From assembly GCA_913031035.1 (NCBI GenBank), contig CAJWGN010000002.1, forward strand, positions 39,471 through 103,470: 64,000 bases of DNA, read 5' to 3'. Shown one piece after another: positions 1 through 9,134 of the stretch; the first letter of the stretch is position 1; every line of letters starts with the position of its first letter. The notes under the pieces are model-generated. The model worked only from the letters and a program-made list of their open reading frames with translations. It ran no database searches and was not told the DNA's origin. This stretch comes from an uncultured Gammaproteobacteria bacterium (GTDB lineage Bacteria; Pseudomonadota; Gammaproteobacteria; Pseudomonadales; Pseudohongiellaceae). Both the position numbers and the translations under genes were made by a program.

Positions 1-1614
1 AGGAAGCCAGTTTGCGCCGTACCGAGAATCTTTCAGCAGAGGCAAATATTCAAGTTTGTCGTTAAAGACTATTTCTAAGAATGCACTGAAGTAAACTCTT
101 GCCACATCACGTTGCGCTTCTCTCGGCATTAGCCTGCTAGTATCCAGTGACCAAGCTATAAAAGGCCGTGTATCCCTATTTTCCCATGTGGTATTAAATT
201 GCCCATGATTGGCACCCACAATATAAAGACTTGAACGGAATCGGTAGTCCTTGCCGGTAAACCCAACGCGAGAGTACTGACCTACCCCCTCAAAAGACTG
301 CACGTCGCCATCCATGTTCCCGTGAACGGTCAAATAATTCACATCAGTAACAGGAGTTGGCCGTTCGCGGGGCTCATATTGCCCATAAACTGGTGCGATG
401 GCGATTACCCCTTTAAGATTGAAATTGAAATCAAATTCTAGGGACGCATCATCAGGATAACGACTAAGAGAGTTAAATGCAGCAGCAACACCCACCGCTT
501 CTCCTCCACGTGAATGACCAATTAAGGCAAGATTGTTCATGTCTATTTTGCCTGAGAAGAAATTTCCAGGAGTTGAATTCCAATCTCTAATCTGTGACAA
601 ATGTTCCAATAAAAGCCAGCCACGAGCGTCATTTTCTTCTTTTAAGCCAGGCCGGCTCGCTAAGAAATCTACCCCGGCAGAAAACGTTCCGTTGATGAAA
701 TTCTCATCTACCGAAGCCAGAATAATTCCGCGGCTAGCAAACAACTCCCCAAGATAGTCGTAGCCTGGATCCGAGTAGTCCTCCATACCATGATTTCCGT
801 GCACAACAAGCACAAGAGGAAATGGTCCCTTCCCCTCTGGATACCAAACCCTCGCCTGTAGTGGCAATTCAGTAACATCGAAACCCCAATAGCTTGTTCG
901 TAGCCAACCGGACATCCCATCCCAGTTGTCAATTAGCTTAGAGCCATCTACTGACCGTGTTTGCAAATCGACGTCTTCGCCAAATTCACTTCGGCGAATA
1001 TCCTTGCCACTGCCGTAGGTCATTTTTCCAACTGTATAGCTTCCTGGAAGACCAGGGTTTGGTAGGGCTAGCGTTTTGTCACCTAACACGTAGTCTTGCA
1101 GGTTTGGGTTAGCGATATCCTTGGCACTAAACACTGAGTATAGACCCATAGAGAGTCCCGAGACTCCAAGCACGACCGCTAGCAAAGCCAGAGGGTGCTT
1201 AACATAATCGAACCTGTACCGCAGAAGAATTCCAGAGCCTGCGCCAATTAGTGAAAATGCCAACAAAACTGCCGCACCGGCAAAATAGCCAGTGGTGTCC
1301 CCTCCCGGAAAAACAGAAAGTGTGAGAATAGGCGCTATCAGAGCCAGTCTCAAACGATAACGTTTCGGTAGGCTCATGAGAACGTAAGCGGCCATTAAAA
1401 AAGCCAGGCCTAACGCTACCGGAAGGCCAACCCAGACAAAAAAAGCTGGTAACTTTTGAAACGAAAAACTCGCGACATTTGATAAATAAAAGAATAGTCC
1501 AACAACAATAAGACCAACGGACAGAATGCCGTCGGCAGCGCCATGCCAGGCCAAAGATGATGGCGTTACTTTGGAAATGAAGAACCCGAGTTTCCCTCTG
1601 AGAATTTTTAACAT
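1..1614 (-). CDS. Membrane-anchored alpha/beta hydrolase, chlorophyllase/PET-hydrolase-like (C-terminus cut by window edge)
   Basis: The reverse strand is open from an ATG at 1614 to the left edge, about 538 codons with no stop, so the C-terminus lies outside the window. The first ~190 residues hold four to five hydrophobic helices. A soluble alpha/beta-hydrolase domain follows. It has an oxyanion-type stretch (VVHGNHGMEDYS) and a nucleophile elbow GHSRGGEA near residue 365, and later VHGNMDGD and GANHGQF, which fit the acid and histidine regions. The elbow and the NHGQF motif match the chlorophyllase/cutinase-like COG1073 group. The substrate is unknown; an ester is likely. The catalytic domain probably faces the periplasm. 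Confident on fold, not on substrate. Confidence 0.8.
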   Translation of the reverse strand, partial: MLKILRGKLGFFISKVTPSSLAWHGAADGILSVGLIVVGLFFYLSNVASFSFQKLPAFFVWVGLPVALGLAFLMAAYVLMSLPKRYRLRLALIAPILTLSVFPGGDTTGYFAGAAVLLAFSLIGAGSGILLRYRFDYVKHPLALLAVVLGVSGLSMGLYSVFSAKDIANPNLQDYVLGDKTLALPNPGLPGSYTVGKMTYGSGKDIRRSEFGEDVDLQTRSVDGSKLIDNWDGMSGWLRTSYWGFDVTELPLQARVWYPEGKGPFPLVLVVHGNHGMEDYSDPGYDYLGELFASRGIILASVDENFINGTFSAGVDFLASRPGLKEENDARGWLLLEHLSQIRDWNSTPGNFFSGKIDMNNLALIGHSRGGEAVGVAAAFNSLSRYPDDASLEFDFNFNLKGVIAIAPVYGQYEPRERPTPVTDVNYLTVHGNMDGDVQSFEGVGQYSRVGFTGKDYRFRSSLYIVGANHGQFNTTWENRDTRPFIAWSLDTSRLMPREAQRDVARVYFSAFLEIVFNDKLEYLPLLKDSRYGANWLP

Positions 1615-2384
1615 ATTAAGACGCCTTCCGACATTGAAAATCTAAGCCGCACCACCAACAATTAAATCCAACCTATACCGCAAGGCACGACGCTAACATC
1701 TCTTGAAGAATCAGAAAAGGAGAACAAGAGGTATAACGAAACCCCCTATAGACAGTAAAGCGATTGATGACCCTGCAGTTTTCACGGCCCAAGACAGATC
1801 TCAGCGGCATGCACGAAATACGAACTGTCCAAGCGGGAGGGGTACAACGCAACCAGACGGCTTTTCTATATGGCAAACTTCGTCAACCAAGTGATAGAGC
1901 CTCCTACTATTAACTGCCCCAAAAGCGATTTTCAATGACTGCTGGCAAGCCCTGTCGCCTTTCTTTCCCACATTTTGCACGACTGTATTTTTTGCCAGGG
2001 CCGACTTAACTACAAAGGGAAAAAATACAACCGTCTTTGTCTGATGAAGTGTGGGAGCAGCTTAAACACCTAGAATGCAAGTGCGAACGTTAAACCTACT
2101 GTAAACGACAATACCAGTCTTTACATAAACCCCCTCCTATGTATTTTTCAAGGTCTCTAATATTCAGTATCAAACCGATTGCTCGTAATTGCATTCGGCT
2201 TGAAAATACAGGCGCAGGAATAGTTAAATGGTTGACAGACAGAGGGAAAAAAACAGGAGGCGAAAGAAGAGGAACAAGGAGGAAAGGAGAGAGCAGAGAG
2301 CAGAGAGCAGAGAGATATTTACAGCCTCTTGAAGCCAACGACCAAAGATCACAGCAGCTAAGAGGCCATTATCGAGGGCCGTGG
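1615..2384. other. Intergenic stretch, no supported gene
   Basis: About 770 bases separate the hydrolase start from the phnA stop. The short ORFs here overlap each other on both strands and match no family I recognise. Positions 2230-2320 are very purine-rich on the + strand and contain the AGAGAGC tandem repeat. Confidence 0.5.
2288..2314. repeat. Heptanucleotide tandem repeat (AGAGAGC)n
   Basis: The 7-base unit AGAGAGC occurs 3.9 times without mismatch inside a purine-rich non-coding stretch. It is one of seven short tandem repeats in the window. Confidence 0.9.
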
Positions 2385-2726
2385 TCAGACTTTTTTAACG
2401 AACTCCGACTTCAGTTTCATTGCCCCGATACCATCTATCTTGCAGTCGATGTCGTGGTCTCCATCCGTAAGCCGGATATTTTTTACTTTAGTACCAACTT
2501 TCACCACCAAAGAAGAGCCTTTCACTTTTAGGTCTTTAATGACTGTGATCGTGTCCCCATCAGCTAATGGTTTGCCGTTAGCATCGACAATTTTTTTGTC
2601 GTCGCTGCCATCCTCGGCTTCTTCGCTTTGATTCCATTCATGGGCACACTCCGGGCATATCAACAATGCGCCGTCTTGGTAGGCAAACTCCGAGCTGCAT
2701 TCGGGGCAATTAGGTAGAACACTCAA
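2385..2726 (-). CDS. yjdM: PhnA/YjdM family zinc-ribbon protein
   Basis: The 113-residue product has an N-terminal zinc ribbon (CPECSSEF at 7-14, then CPECAHEW about 17 residues on). A PhnA domain follows, with the family block [21 protein letters not shown] and a lysine-rich end. Length matches the family (about 110). YjdM was first named PhnA from the E. coli phosphonate region, but it is not the phosphonoacetate hydrolase, and its role is unclear. The start is a TTG at 2726; no in-frame ATG upstream keeps the ribbon intact, and homologues begin at this point. It is a single-gene unit on the reverse strand. Confidence 0.92.
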   Translation of the reverse strand: MSVLPNCPECSSEFAYQDGALLICPECAHEWNQSEEAEDGSDDKKIVDANGKPLADGDTITVIKDLKVKGSSLVVKVGTKVKNIRLTDGDHDIDCKIDGIGAMKLKSEFVKKV

Positions 2727-2753
2727 GAGTTAGCCCAATCCAGAAACACCACC

Positions 2754-3758
2754 TTAATTTGACTCATCAAGACTCTCTTGGTAACGCGCTCCGCGCAAAA
2801 TATTCACCATGCCATAGTTGCCTTCGTGGCAAGCGTACTCATAGACTTGACCGGCTACCTTTGTCATTGGAACAACAGCCATAACCTTGTCGGTGAAGGT
2901 TGACGGATCGTCGATAGTGAACTCGTAGTTCACGGTGTCTGAACTCATGCGGGAGAAACGTTCGGTGAGCACTTTATCAACTGATGTTCCTGTGGAACCA
3001 AAGCTTGCTGCCAGACCGTTAAAATTCCGAGTTTCTACAACTAACGTATTGCCGTCGAAATAACCCCGTGAATCGCCAGTCCAAAGCCTTATATCGTCGC
3101 TTAGCCAATTGATATCACCGGGGGAATCGTAAAGCTTTACCACTCTGGCATCGTGAATCATCTCGGTCATTATCACCACATGACCATTGCTTTGAACTAT
3201 TTGCACGTTGTTATTGTAAAGGCTTGGGATGAACGGGGGACCTGCGTTAAAACCAATAATACAGCGTTCAGAAAGCCCGCGATCTTCCGGTCCGCTGGTG
3301 CCAATTCCACCCGCGGCTATTCTCACCGGTCGCGATTCTCCTGTTGTTCCACCACCATAAACACCCTGGTCTGCAATAGCCCCGCTTACTAATGGCGGAA
3401 GTTGACCGTTAGTGGGATACACAACATGGGAGGTGCGGACTTCGTCTCCAATACCTGCGTTCTCTATCCAGAAATCATTATAAGACTCATCTACCCCCTC
3501 AATTGCGAGAGCTCCGTCTGAACTTGCATCAAGAGCGGCCTGCTGAACCTTTACTTCCTCAACTTCAGCTGCGGATAGAAATTGACGCTCTCCATATTCA
3601 GACAATCGCTGCATAGGAGTATCAGAAGAAAAGTTCCAAACTCCTTGTAAGTCTGGTTGCCCCCATTGAGTTTGCGGCACCGAATAATTATCTGCAGCAA
3701 TAGCAAAGACGGGTAAGCACATTGAGGCCAGCGGTATCAGTGATTTGGCTATATTCAT
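2754..3758 (-). CDS. Secreted protein of unknown function (PDLQGVW family)
   Basis: A 334-residue exported protein whose signal peptide (MNIAKSLIPLASMCLPVFAIAA) is followed by the mature start DNYSVPQTQWGQPDLQGVW. I chose the ATG at 3758 over the upstream ATG at 3791 because GGAG sits 6 bases before it and because this start puts the signal peptide at the N-terminus. The opening PDLQGVWNFSS and the later block RLWTGDSRGYFDGNTLVVETRNF are typical of a secreted family common in marine gammaproteobacteria and Acidobacteria. No catalytic motif is visible, and I do not assign a function. The ORF ends 27 bases before the phnA start region, so the two may be co-transcribed. Confidence 0.8.
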   Translation of the reverse strand: MNIAKSLIPLASMCLPVFAIAADNYSVPQTQWGQPDLQGVWNFSSDTPMQRLSEYGERQFLSAAEVEEVKVQQAALDASSDGALAIEGVDESYNDFWIENAGIGDEVRTSHVVYPTNGQLPPLVSGAIADQGVYGGGTTGESRPVRIAAGGIGTSGPEDRGLSERCIIGFNAGPPFIPSLYNNNVQIVQSNGHVVIMTEMIHDARVVKLYDSPGDINWLSDDIRLWTGDSRGYFDGNTLVVETRNFNGLAASFGSTGTSVDKVLTERFSRMSSDTVNYEFTIDDPSTFTDKVMAVVPMTKVAGQVYEYACHEGNYGMVNILRGARYQESLDESN

Positions 3759-3953
3759 GAGGAACTCCGAAGAGATGGCTTTTAAGCTCATTATTATTTT
3801 GACGATCTTCTCTAGATTACTAGGCTAATCCATTTCATCCAACAGAAATTAGCAATTAATTGTGAGCGATTAGAGATTGAGCTGTAATAATACAACTTTG
3901 TTCAACCAGCTAATAACAGATAAACTGTCAAAAACCCTTTGCCGAGCCATTCC

Positions 3954-5111
3954 ATGTTCAGACGCCTAAAAAATTGCCACAACGTTGAAGACCTCCGCCT
4001 ATTGGCTAAACAACGCCTCCCAGGACCCATTTTCCACTACATTGACGGGGCCGCAGATGACGAAATCACTTATCGACGCAACACCTCAGCTTTTGATGAC
4101 TGCGACCTTGTGCCGAATGTACTGGCCGGCGTCCAAGACATAGACATGTCGGTCACGGTAATGGGGCAAAAGCTCGCAATGCCGATATATTGCTCACCAA
4201 CAGCGCTTCAGAGGCTGTTTCATCATGATGGAGAGCGTGCGGTAGCTCGTGCTGCAGAAAAGTTTGGCACCATGTTCGGCGTATCTGCCTTGGGTACGGT
4301 AAGTCTTGCGGAAATTGGAGAGATGATTTCTACGCCTAAGCTGTTTCAGTTTTATTTTCACAAAGATCGCGGTTTAAATGATGCAATGGTCGACCGCGCA
4401 AAAGCTGCAGGCTTTAACACCCTCGCCCTCACGGTAGATACTATTACCGGCGGTAATCGCGAACGTGACTTGTACACCGGCTTTACCTCGCCGCCACGGC
4501 TCACGCTGAAAAGCTTAATGAGCTTTGCTACGCACCCTAGTTGGGCTCTAAATTATTTTTTGAGAGATCCTTTTGAACTAGCAGAGCTCAAAGATTTTGT
4601 TCAACAAGGATCAAATGTCGCCGTCTCTATTGGCGACTATTTCTCCCAGATGCTTGATCAATCCATGGACTGGTCAGATGCCGAAGCTCTGCGTGCCCAA
4701 TGGGGCGGACCGTTCTGCTTAAAAGGCATTATGAGCGTTGCCGACGCCAAGAAAGCCGTAGACATCGGTGCAGATGCGATTATGGTTTCCAATCACGGCG
4801 GTCGCCAGCTAGACGGCTCACGCTCTCCGTTCGATCAGATCGCCGAAATTGCAGATGCGGTTGGTGATGACATTGACATAATTATGGACGGCGGCGTCAG
4901 GCGTGGCACTCATGTAGTGAAGGCATTAGCAGCAGGCGCCAAGGCTTGCTCAGGCGGCAGAATGTACCTCTATGCCCTGGCTGCGGCAGGCCAGCCAGGT
5001 GTTGAGCGAGCGTTACAAAACATGAAGACTGAAATCGAGCGTGACATGAAACTAATGGGAGTTACCAAAGTATCTCAACTAAACCGAGAGATGCTTAGAT
5101 ACCGCCGTTAA
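3954..5111 (+). CDS. lldD: FMN-dependent alpha-hydroxy-acid oxidase / L-lactate dehydrogenase family
   Basis: The 385-residue protein is a full-length TIM-barrel flavoenzyme of the lactate dehydrogenase, glycolate oxidase and mandelate dehydrogenase family. The N-terminal FHYIDGAADDE carries the substrate-binding Tyr region. TVDTITGGNRERD and the active-site SNHGGRQLDGSRSP hold the catalytic His and Arg, and MDGGVRRGTHVVKALAAGA is the FMN phosphate site. It oxidises a 2-hydroxy acid to the 2-keto acid; L-lactate is the most likely substrate but is not proven. I use the ATG at 3954; an upstream TTG at 3939 would add five residues. No lactate permease or regulator is adjacent. Confidence 0.9.
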   Translation: MFRRLKNCHNVEDLRLLAKQRLPGPIFHYIDGAADDEITYRRNTSAFDDCDLVPNVLAGVQDIDMSVTVMGQKLAMPIYCSPTALQRLFHHDGERAVARAAEKFGTMFGVSALGTVSLAEIGEMISTPKLFQFYFHKDRGLNDAMVDRAKAAGFNTLALTVDTITGGNRERDLYTGFTSPPRLTLKSLMSFATHPSWALNYFLRDPFELAELKDFVQQGSNVAVSIGDYFSQMLDQSMDWSDAEALRAQWGGPFCLKGIMSVADAKKAVDIGADAIMVSNHGGRQLDGSRSPFDQIAEIADAVGDDIDIIMDGGVRRGTHVVKALAAGAKACSGGRMYLYALAAAGQPGVERALQNMKTEIERDMKLMGVTKVSQLNREMLRYRR

Positions 5112-5165
5112 AACGATCCGCCAAGAACTTCTATTACATCGAATACTTTTTCGAGTTAGGCAAAT

Positions 5166-5198
5166 TTCTAGAGAAGGCTTTCCAGCCTTTCTCTAGAA
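5166..5198. terminator. Strong hairpin downstream of the hydroxy-acid oxidase gene
   Basis: A 14-base left arm (5166-5179) pairs with 5184-5198 across a TTCC loop with one bulged T. There is no T-run on either side, so it is not a classical rho-independent terminator. It may be an mRNA 3'-end stabiliser or a repeat element. Confidence 0.5.
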
Positions 5199-5545
5199 TG
5201 GAAGTGCTATTTTCAGCAGACCCGTCGAACCGTATGGGTGGTCGTTCTTTTTTCGTGCCGGTCTTTCTAGCCCCAGTGATCTGCTCGCAGAGACCTGCTG
5301 CTACTGATCTGTTCACACTGAAACACAGCGAACACTTAACTATTGATAAAGGCAACATTGGTATACAGATTAATGTCGATAAATTAACCACCGACATTGC
5401 TATAACAGGTTGAACTTAAAAAACCCGTTAATCTGCAACTTGCTTAGGTCTAAAAATAATTCTGTACTCTTTGACCCTGCCAGAAAAGGAAGTAAGTTTT
5501 ACAAGCTAACTTGTCGCTCCCAAATGTTTTTATTATGCGCTTTTT

Positions 5546-6139
5546 TCAATGTGTAACGTCATCCCCCCAAAGCTCTTCTAGCCGTCTGTCACGACCACAG
5601 TTCCAACGATAAACCTTATAGCGAATCGAGCTTTTCTTGTAGAAATCTTGGTGATAGCTTTCATCACCTTTAATAGGGTACATAGTCGACGCGTTTAAAA
5701 TTGGCGTAATGACTTTCCTGTTGGGAAATTTTCTTTCAACTTCCTTTTTAGACTGTTCAGCAATTTTCCTTTCTTCTTCGTTTCCAACGAAAATCGCACT
5801 TAAATAACTTGGCCCTTTATCACAAAACTGGCCTCTTGCATCAAAGGGATCAATGTTAACCCAGTAATAATCTAACAACTCTTTGTAACTTACCTTTTCA
5901 GGGTCATACGTTATTTCAACAACTTCAAAATGGCCTTCATGGTTACCATTGTATGTAGGTTCTTTTAAGGCTCCACCTGAGAATCCTGATATGACATCGG
6001 TTACCCCTTCTAACTTTTCAAAATCTGCTTCCATACACCAGAAACATCCTCCGGCCAAAATGGTTTTATCTACTGCAGCATTAGAAGAATAGGACAGTAG
6101 GCATGCAGCAAAAATCAGTAGTGCTAATACGTTTTTCAT
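5546..6139 (-). CDS. msrA: Peptide-methionine (S)-S-oxide reductase MsrA, exported form
   Basis: The 197-residue product begins with a signal peptide (MKNVLALLIFAACLLSYSSNAA), so it should act in the periplasm. The catalytic motif GCFWC is at residues 31-35, with Cys32 as nucleophile. GHFEVVEITYDP, DPFDARGQFCDKG and SYHQDFY follow in the usual order, and a C-terminal Cys in WNCGRDRRLEELWG can resolve the disulfide. It repairs S-methionine sulfoxide in exported proteins. The ATG at 6139 is preferred because AGGAG lies 8 bases upstream; a GTG at 6148 overlaps that ribosome site. No msrB or dedicated reductant partner is nearby. Confidence 0.94.
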   Translation of the reverse strand: MKNVLALLIFAACLLSYSSNAAVDKTILAGGCFWCMEADFEKLEGVTDVISGFSGGALKEPTYNGNHEGHFEVVEITYDPEKVSYKELLDYYWVNIDPFDARGQFCDKGPSYLSAIFVGNEEERKIAEQSKKEVERKFPNRKVITPILNASTMYPIKGDESYHQDFYKKSSIRYKVYRWNCGRDRRLEELWGDDVTH

Positions 6140-6517
6140 AGAACTCACTCCTATATTTTTTGATATTAAAATTTACTATATTACTATTTCGGCACAGCTC
6201 ATTAATGTATGGAATCAGCACTTTTCCTTTTAGCTTGTCAGTTTAGTCCCCCAAGCTCCCGGAATGAAACACTTTGCCACGTGCCTTTATGAGCATCTAC
6301 GGGCACTGTCTATATGAAAATAAGAGAGCATGTGATTCGAGTTTTTCGCTACTTTAAGATCTAGACAAAAGGGACTCGTTACTTGAGTATTCCGCCCGAC
6401 GATAACTCAAGAGCCCTAGCGCCAAGGTTTCTAAATGCTAACTAACTTAGATTATCTACACGTTATCAATTGCTGAGTCATTTTCTTTTCATGCATCTTA
6501 ACCGAGCGCCAGCTGAC
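6140..6517. other. Intergenic stretch upstream of msrA
   Basis: No gene is supported here. It probably holds the msrA promoter at its left end and decayed DNA at its right end, next to the aldehyde dehydrogenase remnant. Confidence 0.4.
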
Positions 6518-6622
6518 CTAGACCGTGTTCACGTTGATGAAGTCACATAACCGGGATAGCCTAACTCGCGACGGTAGCCAGACACCTTTATGCCACCAAA
6601 CAGCAAGCGCTTAAGCATCTGC
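6518..6622 (-). pseudogene. Aldehyde dehydrogenase, C-terminal remnant
   Basis: Read on the reverse strand, 6600-6541 encodes FGGIKVSGYRRELGYPG, matching the conserved end of NAD(P)-dependent aldehyde dehydrogenases (FGGxKxSGxGRELG). After a one-base frame change the next codons give CDFINVNTV and a TAG at 6518-6520, which is the normal C-terminus. Only about 30 residues of a ~460-residue enzyme are recognisable. The conserved glycine of SGYGRE is now Arg. No catalytic Cys or Glu region is left. It lies beside two other broken genes on the same strand. Confidence 0.7.
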
Positions 6623-6830
6623 GCGCGATGATTTAATTCGTCAAGGTAATTACAGCATTATCTTTATATTAAGCGTAACCAAAGCGCCGATAACCGATGT
6701 GAGTCTTAAATTCTGTAAGATCGCTTACTTCCCCTCCCCTGTGTAGGATCTTATTATCCGCAGGAAAATCAAGAATAAGGAACTTTTGATGGTTATTAGT
6801 TTAACTAGTGTTTTGAGGTTTCTCCATACC

Positions 6831-7420
6831 TTAATTTGTCGGGCCTAACATTTTGCTCAGATTAACTTGGCTGCTGAAATCGTCGGCGCTCATAAGCCCA
6901 AGGTCTAGAACCGTATCCCCTAGGCTTAGTCCATTTTCATGGGCTTGATGTCCTGCCTCAGCCGCCGTGTCATAACCTGACAGCGGGGTAAGCGCGTGGC
7001 ATACATATGCGAACGCTGAGCGTATAGCTCTAGCTGTTGGGAGCCTGCCTCTATGCCTTTGACACAGTATTGCGTAAGCGCGACACAGGAGTCCGAAAGC
7101 AACTCAATCAATTCGAGAACTGAATGGATTATTAATCGCTTATAAGTGCTCAGTTGAAATTGCCCTTGTGTATTAGCGATAGTTACAGCTGTGCTGTTTC
7201 CAGTTACTCGGAGACAAACCGTAATAAGTGCTTCAATCTGGAGTGGGTTCGCCGTCCCAGGCATCATAGAGCTACCAGGCTCGTTCTCTGGAATCTGTAT
7301 TTCGCCTAGGCCACAGCGGGACCCGGAATTCATTATCCGAATATCATTATCTACCTTGCATAAGGCTGTTGCCAGACCAGTTAACTGCGCATGAGCATTA
7401 GACAATATTAGAGTGGTTGG
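6831..7420 (-). pseudogene. fumC: Fumarase class II (FumC), C-terminal fragment with frameshift
   Basis: The reverse strand encodes the last third of class II fumarase. CKVDNDIRIMNSGSRCGLGE leads into ENEPGSSMMPGTANPLQIEAL, the aspartase/fumarase signature (normally GSSIMPGKVNP). IANTQGQFQLSTYKRLII, CVALTQYCVKGIE and a degraded YAQRSHMYATRL follow. A one-base shift near 6985 restores the frame as ALTPLSGYDTAAEAGHQA, then ENGLSLGDTVLDLGLMSADDF, and it ends at TAA 6831. The Lys of the signature is lost and about 270 N-terminal residues are absent, so this cannot be an active fumarase. It was probably a full fumC truncated by deletion. Confidence 0.9.
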
Positions 7421-7473
7421 ATCTTTTTTTAAAAATGCTAACGTTGCTGCGGGGAAGGCTTTTAAGCCTCAAA

Positions 7474-8328
7474 CTAATGACATACTAGCTTAACTTTTAA
7501 CGAGTCCGACTCAGCATGTTTAAGACTTGGCAATAACACTAATCCACTCATTTGCTGATCGCAGTAAGCCACTGATTGTGCAAGATCTTCCCAAAACACA
7601 AAGGCTGGATAGCCGCTTTCATCCACCACAGCTTTAAAATAAGCGGCAGGATTAAATTCGGCAGCGGTGGAATTAATATTCAAAGACTCGGTTATCAAAA
7701 ACAGGGGGCCGTAATAACGTATAGCTCATCCCCTAGAGCCGAAAGTGTATTTAAAGATTGTCCAACCTTAACCCACGCACCTAATCTCAGAAGGGGCGCA
7801 TAGGCACCATATTGGTCAAGTTGTTAAGGTCTCGCCAATAAGGTGTATTCGCAAAGCTCGTAAATAGCGCAAAATGCACGCGATTTTCAGGTTGCTACGG
7901 GGGCAGGGTGCCTCCTCCATAAGGGTTATCACTTTGGCTAATACGCGCTAAAGAGACCTGAGCTGCCGCTGATTCCATGATTTCCAATTCGTCAGGGATT
8001 TTTACTAAGCGATCAGGTTGCCAACTCCGAGAAAGCAACGATGCAACACCCACAGCCTCTTTGGTCATTCTATAGGCAACCCAATCCGCGAGACCTGTTT
8101 GGCTATTAAGCCCAGCCGCATAGACATCATGAATTACTAATTTCGATTTTCGAATTTCGAGTTCCGATTTCCGAGTTCCGAGTTTCTAGAGGCGCCCACA
8201 GCTCGATATATTGGACATCGTCACTAACTCTGCGCAACAACCACAGCTTGGGATACCGCTGCCTGCGCAAATAAAGTCGGTAATGCTAGCCGCAATCGGG
8301 CGACGAGAGGAGTAGGTGTCTGTTTCAT
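7474..8328 (-). pseudogene. Secreted DNA/RNA non-specific endonuclease, multiply frameshifted
   Basis: Reading across frames rebuilds one exported nuclease. A signal peptide starts at ATG 8328 (MKQTPTPLVARLRLALPTLF). It is followed by DDVQYIELWAPLE, then VIHDVYAAGLNSQTGLADWV, AYRMTKEAVG, TSFANTPYWRDLNNLTNMVP, WVKVGQSLNTLSALGDELYV and a C-terminus ending at 7474. The conserved DRGH active-site region is degraded to YGGGTLPP plus a stop. At least three frame changes occur, one beside a heptamer repeat at 8141-8187. The family cleaves DNA and RNA non-specifically in the periplasm or outside the cell. This copy is clearly dead. Confidence 0.85.
8141..8187. repeat. Degenerate heptanucleotide repeat (TTYCGAN)n
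   Basis: Six successive 7-base units (TTTCGAT, TTTCGAA, TTTCGAG, TTCCGAT, TTCCGAG, TTCCGAG) plus a partial unit lie within the former coding region of the endonuclease, between its N-terminal ELWAPLE block and the VIHDVY block. Confidence 0.85.
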
Positions 8329-8440
8329 TAGTTTCAGATTTTTGTCTGTATCGACTAATTTTTGAGTAGAATAGCGCAAGCAGAACGAACGCAACTTGAT
8401 CAGAATCGATCCATATCAACGTCTACGGTGGTCTCACATC

Positions 8441-8527
8441 ATGAAATCTTCAGTTCAACGGCTAATGAAACTAGACAAGGAATTTCAGTTAGCTTATCAA
8501 TCAACCAGTGAGATAAACCGTCAATGA
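8441..8527 (+). CDS. Possible 28-residue ORF overlapping ychJ
   Basis: An ATG at 8441 opens a 28-codon frame (MKSSVQRLMKLDKEFQLAYQ...) whose TGA overlaps the ychJ ATG (ATGA overlap at 8524-8527). The overlap is the only argument for translation; no family is recognised and no strong ribosome site precedes it. It could be a leader that couples translation, or chance. Confidence 0.3.
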   Translation: MKSSVQRLMKLDKEFQLAYQSTSEINRQ

Positions 8528-8949
8528 AGGCGACTGTCTGCTGCTGTGACTCAGGCAAACCCTTCAAGCAATGCTGCGGCCTTTTACTAGAAGGCTCTGT
8601 ACTTCCTAAAACAGCTAAAAAGCTAATGCGATCGCGCTATACAGCCTATGCTCTTGGAGGGTACGGCGACTATTTGCTAGCAACGTGGCACCCAGATCAT
8701 CGCGCTGGGCTCGATGCTGCTTCTCTCTCCATGCAGACTACGAACTGGCAATCCCTCAAAATTATTGAGTCTAACCAGGACCATAATGAAGCAGTGGTTG
8801 AATTCATAGCCTACTTTCTAGAATTTAGTGGAGAGATAGGCCTTCACCGCGAACGCTCTCGCTTTCAACGAATAAAAGGGTGCTGGTACTATGTTGACGA
8901 ATCAAAAGACCGCGCAGACCATAATGAGCAAGTCGTTAATGTGAGTTAA
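8524..8949 (+). CDS. ychJ: YchJ family protein (UPF0225, SEC-C-like zinc motif)
   Basis: A 141-residue protein with the family's N-terminal cysteine cluster CCCDSGKPFKQCCG, which resembles the SEC-C zinc-binding motif. The diagnostic block LMRSRYTAYALGGYGDYLLATWHP follows, then the NTF2-like part EAVVEFIAYF and RERSRFQRIKGCWYYVD. Length is slightly below E. coli YchJ (152) because the second C-terminal SEC-C motif is missing here. Cellular role unknown. The gene stands alone between the nuclease pseudogene (divergent) and a LysR gene. Confidence 0.9.
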   Translation: MKATVCCCDSGKPFKQCCGLLLEGSVLPKTAKKLMRSRYTAYALGGYGDYLLATWHPDHRAGLDAASLSMQTTNWQSLKIIESNQDHNEAVVEFIAYFLEFSGEIGLHRERSRFQRIKGCWYYVDESKDRADHNEQVVNVS

Positions 8950-9134
8950 CACCAAAATCGAGCAAGCGCACCCGTTGCGCACCAATATGGCTCGAACAGC
9001 TTGCCAACCCCCTCTTGCCACCTCCAAAAACAGGTACCTCAGCTTGGCATAGTTAATGCTTTGTGTGGGTAGACTAGAAACACATTTGTGTTGTCCGAAA
9101 CCCAGTCGCACTCTAATCCAAAGCTGGACCCAAC

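Noticed and set aside
2139-2531. 130-codon forward frame across the purine-rich repeat
   Set aside because: It overlaps phnA on the opposite strand, is rich in Arg/Glu/Lys from the repeat, and has no family resemblance.
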